This document shows, piece by piece, positions 30,865-42,702 of a DNA stretch of 64,000 nt. The position numbers were made by a program, and so were the translations under genes. Source of the DNA: Chrysemys picta bellii (Eukaryota; Chordata; Testudines; Emydidae); NCBI RefSeq assembly GCF_011386835.1, contig NC_088796.1:90627468-90691467 (forward strand), written 5' to 3'. The notes under the pieces are model-generated. The model worked only from the letters and a program-made list of their open reading frames with translations, had not been told where the DNA came from and did not search any database. Positions within the stretch are counted from its first letter, which is position 1. Every line of letters begins with the position of its first letter.

Positions 30865-32350
30865 ATGCCTGGCTCGCCAGGTTTTAAGAGATGCACCACG
30901 TGCAGAGAGACCATCCCTATCTCTGATGGCCATTCTCAATGTGTTCATTGTTTGAGGGAGTCCCACATCCCCCCAAAATGTGCTCACTGCAGTAAGCTGA
31001 AGGCCAGGACACGAAAGGACAGAGACTAAGGCTCAAATTAATTCTGTTGGAGAAGTCCCTGAGACCTGCCTGAGACCCAGGTCAGGAGTCCTACTCAAGA
31101 CAAAGCCTGCCTAAGTCCACAAAGGATAAAAAACCAACAACAAAAGGGCGAGCTTCATCACCTCATGTTGACCAGAGCCTCCAAACGGTCTCAAAGCAGG
31201 TCTGTGTCTTCAGTGCTGACCGCTCCGCAGCTCAGCACATAATACGCTCCGGGCACCTCCAGCACCGTCCGTACCCCGGCCGCTGTCGGTACGCACCACT
31301 CCAGTGCCTAGGCTATGGGCTTAAAGTTGCCTGCCTCTTCTAATACGCCACCGCACAGCACTGCAAAGGACTTGGTGCCAACTCAACTGAGGCTGCCCGT
31401 GCCGCCCACAGCATACGGCGCCGTACCAATCTGCACTGGCCAACCCTACGACACCGCCGTTGCACCCAGTGCAGTATATTTCGACTTCTTCTACCTTGGC
31501 ACCGCAGTTTATTCATTTGAGTGATTTGCTAGTCTCGCCAATCCCCATTATTTGGTACCGATCTCTCACTGGAAATGTCGGCATGGCACTGACAGCTATC
31601 CCCTATTCCCTCTCGCTTTTCTAATAATGAGGATGATGAAGTGGAGGGAGTTTTTTCACCACACCATTCCTCCCCTCAGACTCCTGCTAGCATGGGACCA
31701 AGGAGATCAAGGTCCTCATATTCTAGAGACTTACCACCCTGGTATGTACACCCACGGATGGGACCACCCAGGCCCTTCCCCGGACAATGGCATTACTGGA
31801 GCCTGTGGGGGTTCTACAGCAGGCACCATAGTAACAACACAGTCCACGAAGAGGTGACATCAGATGTGCTCCTGAACCCGTGCAGACTTCTGCAATAGAC
31901 AGACAGGAGCAACCTGCAATGGTGCACGCAGAAGAGGGGGCATCTGACACCTCTCCAAATAATAATTCATCCTCCTCACCGGATGAGACTATTATACTCC
32001 CACCCCCAATGACAGGAGATGATTTTACTCATTTTGAGGACCTGTTCAAAAGAGTGGCTAATGAGCTCAAGATCACTCTGGAGGAGGTGTCGGAGACTCA
32101 GCATGAGCTGACCGACATCTTACAACCTTCAACCTCCTCCAAGATTGCCCTACCTATTAATGGAGCCCTTATGGACCCTGCCAAGAATATCTGGCAAACC
32201 CCAGCCACTATACCCCCCTATCTGCAAAAGGGCAGACAGGAAATATTATGTCCCCTCCAAGGGCTCAGAATTCCTTTTCATGCATCCAGCACCAAATTCA
32301 CTGGTAGTAGAAGCAGCCACCCAAAGGAACAAACAGCAGCATTCCTCTGA
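30865..32350 (+). pseudogene. DIRS copy B gag-like ORF1 remnant
   Basis: It starts at ATG 30865 (MPGSPGFKRCTTC), with the same cysteine/histidine cluster as copy A (CTTC, DGHSQC, CLRESH, CAHC). A stop at 31027-31029 cuts it after 54 codons. Later pieces resume in other frames: an acidic and Ser-rich patch near 31940-31990, then NELKITLEEVSETQHEL and SSKIALPINGA at about 32060-32165. These align with ORF1 of copy A. It presumably encoded a nucleic-acid-binding coat-like protein. Confidence 0.65.
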
Positions 32351-33289
32351 TAAGGAAAGTAAAAGAATGGACCTACTCGGCCACAAAATTTATGCATCAT
32401 CTACGCTGCAGTTCAGGGTAACAAACTATGCGGCTCTACTAGCCAAATATGACCACAGAAATTAGGGGAAATTCATGGACTTTATTAATGACATCCCAGA
32501 AGATGAGACAACAATTCAAAGCAGTAGTCTCTGAAGGGCAGATTATTTCCCGCATGGCGCTACAGGCTGTCCTCAATGCTGTGGACACAGCTGCCAGGTC
32601 CACTGTGACAGCCGTCATTATGTGTCGAGCTTCATGGTTTTCCTCCTCTTCTTTCCCATGTGAGGTGCAAAACATCATGGAGGATCTCCCCTTTGATGGC
32701 AAAAAGTTATTTGCAGCAAAGACCAACAAGGTGCTGTATACCATGAAGGATTCCAGAGCGATGCTGAGATCCCTATGCATCCCTACACCGGCAACTAGAA
32801 GAAGACAATACAGGTATCAGCCTTGCCAACGCCCACGATACCCAGCCTACACACAACAACACCAGAGGCCATACGACCACCAGCAACAACAATGCCAGAG
32901 ACCTAGGCATCAATCCCACTGCTCCACGCCATCGGCACTGTCCCAACCCCCTCCACCTAATAAGCAGATTTGAAGCCTTGGTTGAGGGTATAGAAGACCT
33001 CCCAACCACTCCAGTGCTTATACTTCCCATCCAACCTTTTGGCCACCGTTAGCTCCCATTCTACCACAACTGGCGAGCCATCACTATGGACAGATAGGCC
33101 ATAGAGGTTCTCCAATTGGGCTATTCCATCCCCTTCCTGTCCATACCACCCACCCCGTCCCTCTTCAGGGACCCCTCTCATGACCACTTGCTCAACCCAG
33201 AGGTGCAACATCTTCTACAAATAGGAGCAGTGGAGATGGTGACCGATCAGCACAGGGGAAAGGGGTTTTACTCCCACTATTTTTTAACA

Positions 33290-33828
33290 GATAAGAAAAG
33301 TGGGAGATGGCAACCATTCTCAACCTCAGACGACTCAACAAGTTTGTCAAAAAGCAAAAATTCAAAATGGTTACCCTCACAACCATAATTCCAGCGCTGG
33401 AGCAGGGAGAGTGGTTTTCAGCCCTTGACCTGCAGGATGCTTATTTTTATGTAACTATACACCCCGCCCACAGGCGTTTTTTCAGATTTGTTATGAGCTC
33501 AAATCCTTACTAATACAGGGTTCTGCCCTTTGGCCTCTCAACAGCACCCTGCATCTTTTCCAAGATTCCTGCGGTGGCAACAGCGCACCTAAGGAATAAA
33601 GGAATGATAATTTTTCCTTACCTGGATGATTGCCTGCTCAAAGCGCAGACTCTTGAGGAGGCCTTCCAAGTCACACAGATGACCATCGACTACTTCCAGG
33701 GTCTTGGACTACAAATAAACAAAAACAAATCCACATTAACTTCTACTCAACGACTGGAGTTCATAGGCGCTCACCTTGATTCCATACCGGACTCGCATCT
33801 CTCCCATTCAACAAATTCAACACTATAA
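33290..33828 (+). pseudogene. DIRS copy B reverse transcriptase
   Basis: The frame beginning at 33307 reads MATILNLRRLNKFV, then SALDLQDAYFYVTIHPAHRR (motif A with its aspartate). It meets a single in-frame TAA at 33511-33513 and continues as YRVLPFGLSTAP and IIFPYLDDCLL, with the YLDD catalytic box intact. It then reads GLQINKNKS and RLEFIGAHLDS. All these are DIRS-group reverse transcriptase signatures. Apart from the stop, the palm domain is continuous over about 170 codons. Confidence 0.85.
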
Positions 33829-34049
33829 AGAATCTGGTCGCCAAATTGCAGAACAGCCCGCAGGTCACTGTCCTTGACTGTCTGCAACTTCTTGGCCATA
33901 TGGTCTCTTGCACTTTTGTGGTCAAGAATGCACGCTTCTACATGCGGTGCCTACAGGGTTGGATGACCACTGTCTACAGACCAAAAGTGCACAGTTTAAA
34001 CAATCTTCTATCCATACCTATCAAAGTCAAGGACTCACTCACATGGTGG

Positions 34050-34330
34050 ACTCTTCCACACAACCTCTGCTCCGGAGTCCCATTCGTACAGGAGTTCCCC
34101 TCCGTTATAATTACCACAGATGCTTCCCTCACAGGTTGGGGGCCACACATGGTGCACCATACCACTCAGGGACTACAGTTCCCTACAGAAAGCTCACTAT
34201 ACATAAATTTGTTAGAGCTCTGAGTGGTCTGCAATACCTGCCTCCAATTTCTCCCAAGAACCAAAACATCAGGATCATGACCGACAACATTGCATGCATG
34301 TTTTATATAAACAGACAAGAGGGAGCTTGA
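34050..34330 (+). pseudogene. DIRS copy B RNase H remnant
   Basis: FPSVIITTDASLTGWGPH (about 34096-34150), in a different frame from the reverse transcriptase, carries the TDAS start of the RNase H domain. A later piece, RIMTDNIACMFYINRQ (about 34270-34317), holds the D-N box. The two are split by a frame change after NLLEL. The order RT then RNase H then recombinase is as in DIRS elements. Confidence 0.75.
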
Positions 34331-34479
34331 TCCCACTTGCTCTGCACCGTGGCTATGAAGCTTTGGAATTGGTGCCTCCAATACAATATCCAAATTTCAG
34401 CCTCCTACCTACCTGATTCACTAAAACTGCTGCGGGCGAGCTCAGGAGATCTTTCCCCCCTAGATCACGAATGGGAGAT

Positions 34480-35860
34480 AAATGATACCCTCCTACACAA
34501 CATATTCAAAGTATTGGGCTACCCTCAACTGGATCTTTTTGCAACTGTGACCAACAAGAAATGCCCGGAATTCTGTTACAGAGCAGGCCTTGGAAAGGAC
34601 TCAATGGGAGACACGTTCATGATCAAATGGAAGGACAATTTATTACACACATTCCCCCGGATACCATGTCTTCACAGAGTATTACAAAAAATACGAGCGA
34701 GAGGGCCAGGGTCATACTAATAGCCTCTACGTGGCCCAGACAGGTGTGGTACCTATTTGTAACAGGGATGTCTGTTTCCCTGCCGATTCTGCTCCCCCCC
34801 ACCCTTCCAAACCTATTATCACAACCCAGGGGTCAACTACACCACCCCAACATAATGATGCTACACCTCGAAGCATGGCTCCTTAGTGGTTCTCTAATGA
34901 GGAACTAGACTGCTCTAAACAGGTACAAATAGTACTGTTAAAATAGCAGAATGCAATCCACACGTACCACCTGTCTCCATAAATGGACTAGGTTCACTCA
35001 CTGATGCTCCATCAGGCAAACCACTCCTGCTTCCACGCCTCTTTCATTAATACTAGACTATCTGGGCTCTCCTTTAGCTCTATAAAGGTACATCTAGCAG
35101 CAATGACGGTGTTTCACCATAAGACTGGAGACACTACTATCTTTGCCCATCCCATCACAAAGTGGTTCCTCAAGGGCCTCCAGACCCTATACCTGGACAT
35201 TAGACCACCCATTCAACCCTGGGACCTGCACTTGGTTCTCAGATGCTTGATGCACCAACCATTTGAGCTGCTAGCAACATGCTGCCTCCTACATCTATCC
35301 ATGAGAACTGCATTTTTAGTTGCGATTAGATCCACCAGACGTGTAGGAGAACTTGGATCACTCATGGCTGACCCATTGTACACTATATTTTTTTAAGTAC
35401 AAAGTCATGCTCTGAATGCATCCCAAATTTCTTCCCAAGGTGCACTCGTACTTACACATCAACAAACCTATCCACTTACCAACCTTTTTCCCTAAACCGC
35501 ATGCAAATTCTTTTGAATCAACAGTGCAGACACTTGACGTGTGTAGAGCATTGTCCTTTTACTTGGATAGACTAAGCCTCCCCTAAACTTTTCATTTCAG
35601 TCACAGAACGATCCAGAGGCAAATCCATCTCTACTCAGAGACTATCCAACTGGATAGCAGACTGCATCCGCCTATGCTACCAACTAAAGAAGATGAATCC
35701 TCCACCTTCTATTAGGGCACACGCCATGAGATCTGTGTCAACATCTGTGGCATTCTTATGTAACATTCCCCTCACACATATTTGCAAAGCCGCCACCTGG
35801 GCTTTGGAGCATACCTTTGCTAAACATTATGCTCTTACTCAGGGACCCTGACCAACACTT
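34480..35860 (+). pseudogene. DIRS copy B tyrosine recombinase
   Basis: After the LDLFATVTNKKCPEF and KIRARGPG pieces (34520-34720), the recombinase core reads FSSIKVHLAAMTVFHHK and ITKWFLKGLQTLYLDI, then PWDLHLVLRCLM and FLVAIRSTRRVGELG, all in one frame at 35004-35396. RRVGEL holds the first catalytic arginine. The C-terminal box resumes in another frame: SIRAHAMRSVSTSVAFL, HICKAATWA and FAKHYALTQG (about 35700-35850), with the second arginine and the HY tyrosine position. The change of frame near 35400 kills the protein. Confidence 0.8.
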
Positions 35861-35989
35861 GAATGGGTCGAGCTGAGCTATAGCTTTCTTACCAGATCCG
35901 AAGTCCCTACCTCCTTAAGGGATACTGCTTTTTAGCCACCTGGAATGGAGCACCCAGGGACATCTCTCAAAGAAGAAGAGGAGGTGTTT

Positions 35990-36297
35990 ACTCACCTGTG
36001 CAGTAACTGATGTTCTTCGAGATGAGTGTCCCTGTGGGTGCTCCACTACCCACTCTCCTCCCTCTACTTTGGAGTTTGGGGCGGTCTCCATTGTAGAGAA
36101 GGAACTGAGAAGCCTGGGCTGCGCACATGATATTGAGGCACCATCAGTGCATGAGGTAGGCACCGCATGTGCACGGCCCATGCGGGTACTGTTGTAAAAA
36201 TCCCCAAATGATGGCACAGCGACGCACCAACACCTGGAGTGGAGCACTCACAGGGACGCTCATCTCGAAAAACGTCAGTTACTGCACAGGTGAGTAA
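35990..36297. repeat. DIRS internal complementary/terminal hairpin
   Basis: tactcacctgtgcagtaact followed by gatgttcttcgagatgag (35990-36027) returns inversely as ctcatctcgaaaaacgtcag followed by ttactgcacaggtgagta (36259-36296). The pair encloses the inverse of the left leader. This is the inverted terminal/internal complementary arrangement by which DIRS elements are thought to form circular intermediates. The DNA can fold into a roughly 300-bp hairpin. Confidence 0.8.
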
Positions 36298-36312
36298 CCT
36301 ACTCGTCTTCTT

Positions 36313-38699
<2,387 letters not shown>

Positions 38700-38707
38700 G
38701 GTGCGAT

Positions 38708-39048
38708 CAGCGGCGGCTCCAGGCACCAGCGCTCCAAACGCGTGCCTGGGGCGACAAGCTGCGGGGGGCGCCCTGCTGGTCCTTGCAAGAGCGGCAGTTA
38801 GGCCGCCTTTGGCGGCATGCCTGCGGGACGTTCGCCAGTCCCGTGGATTCGGCGGCAATTCGGCGGCGGGTACACCGAAGCCGCGGGACCGGTGGACCTC
38901 CCGCAGGCATGCCGCTGAATCCGCAGGACCAGGGACCTCCCGCAGACATGCCGCCGAATCCGTGGGACCGGGGACCTCCTGCAGGCAAGCCACTGAAGGC
39001 GGCCTGCCTGCCGTGCTTGGGGCGGCAAAAAAGCTAGAGCCGCCCCTG
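38708..39048. mobile_element. Non-autonomous hAT with internal minisatellite
   Basis: The termini CAGCGGCGGCTC and GAGCCGCCCCTG are inverse of each other. The flanks GGTGCGAT (38700-38707) and GGTGCTAT (39049-39056) form an 8-bp target duplication with one mismatch. The 341-bp body is GC-rich. At about 38888-38997 it holds three units of roughly 35-37 bp built on acctcccgcaggcatgccgc and gaatccgcgggaccgggg-like text. Several long open frames here on both strands are composition artefacts. Confidence 0.82.
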
Positions 39049-39056
39049 GGTGCTAT

Positions 39057-40412
39057 CCAGCCCAGTGAGGGGCTGTGTCACCACTTCCCCTGCAACCTGG
39101 ATGCCTCTCAATGCTTTGCTGTTGTAGCTCCCAGCCTGGGATGTTCACAACTAGCCTGCAAGCATACAGGTCACACTCTGAAGTGTCTGTGTGCTAGACA
39201 GCCCTGGTTCAGAGGCTGTGATCTCAGCAGCCTGTCTACAGCCCTGCTCTGGCTTCCACCACCAGCTGTGGTTACATCCAGCAAGGTGATAACACCACAC
39301 TCCCAGTCCTCAATTTTCCCCAACCCATATGCTCTGTGATGTCCAGCCCTCTCGTGGACCACTCAGAGAAATAATAAGGTTAGTTTGTTCCTCTAAAGAC
39401 ACACAAGTACATCACATCTTATTAACTGGGGTAAATACACTCTTCCTTTTAAACCCACAGTGAATTAGTTTATAGTTAAAATAAAACAAATTTATTAATA
39501 ATAGGACATAAGTTAAGTAATGCCAAGTAAAAGGAATATAGTTAGAAAGGAAATAAAAGTGAAAACATGCATCTAAAAGTCTAAACCTTAATCTAGCAAA
39601 TTATGGACTGTTCAAGATGGTTTCTCTCATCAATCTTCCTTCTTCCCAGCCATGGCTTACTTTCCCTCAGTCAGGACCTTCCACATAAGTACAAGGCGCT
39701 GTCTTCCCTTGTCTTCCTGGGTGAAAGTTCTTTGCCTAAGCAGGTTTCTCAACTATATTCAGTTTCCAGACACTTTAGACCCTCTCTCCACCTCCCCAGA
39801 TTGAAGGACCCATCTTTCACAACTTGTGTGAACTCCACTCCCTTGTTCCTGTCTGGTGATCGAGGGAAAAGATGGCTTCCGTCTTTTCTTAGATCTTCCA
39901 AAATTCAATGACTTCTTTTCAAGAGTCAGGATGACCTCATGCTTTTCTTCCCTTCCTGTGAACTTCCCAGTCCTTTGCTGATTTCTGTGTAAATGGGGCT
40001 TCTCTTGTTTTGATTCCACAATGCTTAATTTACATAGGAGACAGGTAAATAGCTGCCTTCTCTCCTGTCTGGCAGGGAACCTGTTTCTCCCTGTTTGGCC
40101 ACAAACTTTAATAAATAATATCATTAAGTATCCATAAATCCTCATATAGTGTTAATACAGGCATTTCACAATTATATTAATTAACAGTTGTGCTATCAGC
40201 TTTCAGAAAAGACCTCACTCAGTACACTTGTTTATAATACAGTAATATTGTATATAATAATTTGATTTAATATTGTATGTATTCAGGTCATTCAATTCTA
40301 TTGAGGTTCAGCCCTCCCATCTTTATAGACCTGTAAACCTTTCAAATGGATTCTTCTGAGAGTTTCCCCTCAAAGTAAAGTTCATTTAAACTGTGAGGAA
40401 GGCAACCTCATG
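39057..40412. repeat. Unclassified long interspersed repeat, left part
   Basis: The part 39450-39600 (aatttattaataataggac, gtaatgccaagtaaaagga, acatgcatctaaaagtctaa) parallels 50995-51110 of this window (ttatttaacaaagcacagaa, gtaatagcaagtagaagtac, tgcattttagagtctagact). The element appears to continue after an interrupting CR1 at 41290-41660. No coding domain was recognised, so it is left unclassified. It may be a decayed LTR element. Confidence 0.45.
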
Positions 40413-41288
40413 AGGCGATATTAACAAGATTGGGATTTTTCAGCTTGGAAAAGAGACGACTAAGGGAGAATATGATAGAGATCTATAACAGGAGTTCTCA
40501 AACTTCATTGTACCGTGACCCCCTTGTGACAACAAAGTTACTACATGACCCCAGGAGGGGGTGGACACCGAGTCCCGCTGCCTCGGGTGGAGGGAGAGGG
40601 AGCTGCAGCCTGAGCCCCGCCAACCTGGGTGGGGGTGGAGTTCGGGCTTCAGTTTCAGGCTTGGGTCCCAGCAAGTCTAATGCTGGCCCTGGAAACCCTA
40701 ATTAAAATGGGGCTGCGACCCACTTTGGGGTCCTGACCCACAGTTTGAGAACCAAAACCCCATTAAAATGGGGCTGCGACCCACTTTGGGGTCCTGACCC
40801 ACAGTTTGAGAACCGCTGGTCTATAAAATCATGACTGGTGTGAAGAAAGTAAATAAGGAAGTGTTATTTACTCCTTCTTATAACACAAGAACTAGGGGTC
40901 AGTAAATGAAATTAATAGGCAGTAGGTTTAAAACAAAGAAAAGGAAGTATTTCTTCACACAATGCACAGTTAATCTATAGAACTCTTTGCCAGAGGCTGT
41001 TGTGAAGGCTAAGACTATAACAGGGTTCAAAAAAGAACTAGATAAATTCATGGAGGATAGGTCCATCAAAAAGAACTAGATAAATTCATGGAGGATAGCC
41101 AGGATGGGCAGGGATGGTGTCCGTAGCCTCTGTTTCCCAGAAGCTGGGAATGGGCAACAGGGGATGGATCACTTGATTACCTATTCGGTTCATTCCCCCT
41201 AGAGTACCTGGCATTGGCCACTGTTGAAAGACAAGATACTGGACTAGATGGACTTTTGGTCTGATCCAGTATGGCCATTCTTATGTTC
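40413..41288 (+). mobile_element. CR1 LINE 3' end carrying a hAT insertion
   Basis: The sequence ttttcagcttggaaaagaga (about 40438-40457) is CR1 ORF2. It is interrupted by the hAT at 40489-40818 and resumes as ctataaaatcatgactggtg. It runs to the CR1 3' UTR (ggatggatcacttgattacc, tggtctgatccagtatggcc) and ends at attcttatgttct. A tandem duplication of about 38 bp, containing aaaagaactagataaattca, lies at about 41028-41098. The copy is older than the CR1 at 17519, with frequent frame breaks. Confidence 0.88.
40489..40818. mobile_element. Non-autonomous hAT (CAGNGGTTCTCAAACT ends) in CR1
   Basis: The termini CAGGAGTTCTCAAACTTC and, inversely, CAGCGGTTCTCAAACTG are those of a common hAT family. 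The 8-bp duplications ATCTATAA (40481-40488) and GTCTATAA (40819-40826) flank it, so it landed inside the CR1. About 55-60 bp at the right end (attaaaatggggctgcgacc through cagtttgagaacc) is duplicated in tandem, so the element carries two consecutive right-terminal segments. Confidence 0.85.
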
Positions 41289-41289
41289 T

Positions 41290-41660
41290 CTGGTGGAGAA
41301 GGAAGCTCCATGCTCTTTCTTCCTCCACTTGTTAGCTTAATAGCTTAGTTTACTTAATATGTAAAAATGGACCTTCATTGTCTTTGTCTGAAGACTGGGG
41401 TGGTCAGAGAATCAAATACACATTTCTTTGTCTAAGGCAGACCTATCTACCAACTCTTCCTGCATGCCTACTTTAAACACACTTTAGTCATAATTCTAGC
41501 ATATATTCATAACTCTTAATACCCACGGTGTGCTTACATCATACAAGAATATTAATTATCAGTGAGTTATTAGTTTTCAAATGATACCTCACAAGGCATA
41601 TTTTGTACAAAGATTATTACAATAGTGTGAAGAATGTGACTACAGAGGTGCTTGTGTCAG
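41290..41660. repeat. Unclassified long interspersed repeat, right part
   Basis: This is the probable continuation of 39057-40412 after the CR1 insertion. The words gagttattagttttcaaatg and gatacctcacaaggcatatt recall gctatcagctttcagaaaag at about 40194. Within it, 41409-41444 is the segment that reappears with one change inside DIRS copy C at 43212-43247. Confidence 0.4.
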
Positions 41661-42702
41661 TCTTATGAACAGGGGTAAGCATTAATAGTTGCTTTACACA
41701 GAGTCTCAGAGCAGTTAAATGACTTGTCTGCATTCACATGGTTAACTGGTAGCAGAGCCAGCAGTAGAAACCAGTTTCTTGACTCCCAGACCAGTGTTAG
41801 CCCTGTCAATATTTCACCTGCTAGCCTAGCACCTCTTGCTTGTCCCTGAATTTCAATCAACCTTATTATGTGGTAGCTGAATGAATTGCCCAATATGCAG
41901 TGGCTTGGTGGTTTCTTGTGTTACCATTTCTTGTGTTTCCTTGAAAATATCGCTTTGCTTCCTAAAATTGCCTGAGAAATTAATTCACAAGTTGGCCAAG
42001 TCTATGAGAAGTATTAAACTAAATTACTTTACAGAAACTGCCAGGCAATGAGGTAGATTTCATGCCAATTATTTGAAAGTTGCTAAGTAACAAAGATATC
42101 AAAGTGAACTACAGCACAGGAAACCTTCTGTATGAAATTTTGAACAACTTCAAACCTATCTGTTTGTGCTTAGGAGAATTGTTTGAGAAGGGAAAACAAA
42201 CAAAATGTAGGGACTAAAAATAAATCCCAATCATTCTAACATATCTAATGTCATTCCTAAAAATCTAAGCACATTGTGTAGACTTGCCTGTAAAATGAAA
42301 TTCTCTTCCATAAATACACAAGTTGTTCAGTAATGCTGCATGGTATTGCTAATTTTCCCCAAGGCAAAAGCATGAATAGTACAGAAGGAAGGGTGTTCTG
42401 ACTGGACAGAAGGTCATGGCAGTCCATTGCAGTGCAGGCAAAGCCAATAGACTTTGGTGATGGCATCAAAAATTACTGTTCTGTCAGTTAGAGAAGTTTT
42501 AAAAGTGAATAATAAAAAAGCATTTCTGTTTAGAGCAACCAAACAGATCCAAATTTTCAAAGTTTGGTGCCTGGTTCGTCATGTGGGCACTTAAATTTGC
42601 AAGTAATCACCCAAATATCAGGTTGAGATGACTTGTTGCCAGTTTGAACACTCCGATGCAGAACTGGTTGCTCTATCTTAAGCCCCAAAGTTTCAAAATT
42701 AT
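41661..42702. other. FRMD3 downstream intron or flank, nothing seen
   Basis: The part 41680-41840 (ctcagagcagttaaatgact, gtagcagagccagcagtaga) resembles an antisense MIR/L2-type SINE tail, but only weakly. No exon was recognised. Confidence 0.4.

Larger units (their letters stand above)
30519..36312 (+). mobile_element. DIRS-type tyrosine-recombinase retrotransposon copy B, nearly full length
   Basis: The element is about 5.8 kb and contains, in order, a left terminal repeat, gag-like ORF1, reverse transcriptase, RNase H, tyrosine recombinase and a right terminal/internal complementary region. The left terminus (about 30519-30715) is repeated inversely at about 36060-36300 (gatttttacagcagtacc against the inverse of ggtactgttgtaaaaatc). 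This gives the inverted termini typical of DIRS rather than direct LTRs. There is no integrase or protease. Stops and frameshifts in every domain show it is inactive. It lies in the sense orientation in the FRMD3 intron between exons f and g. Confidence 0.9.
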
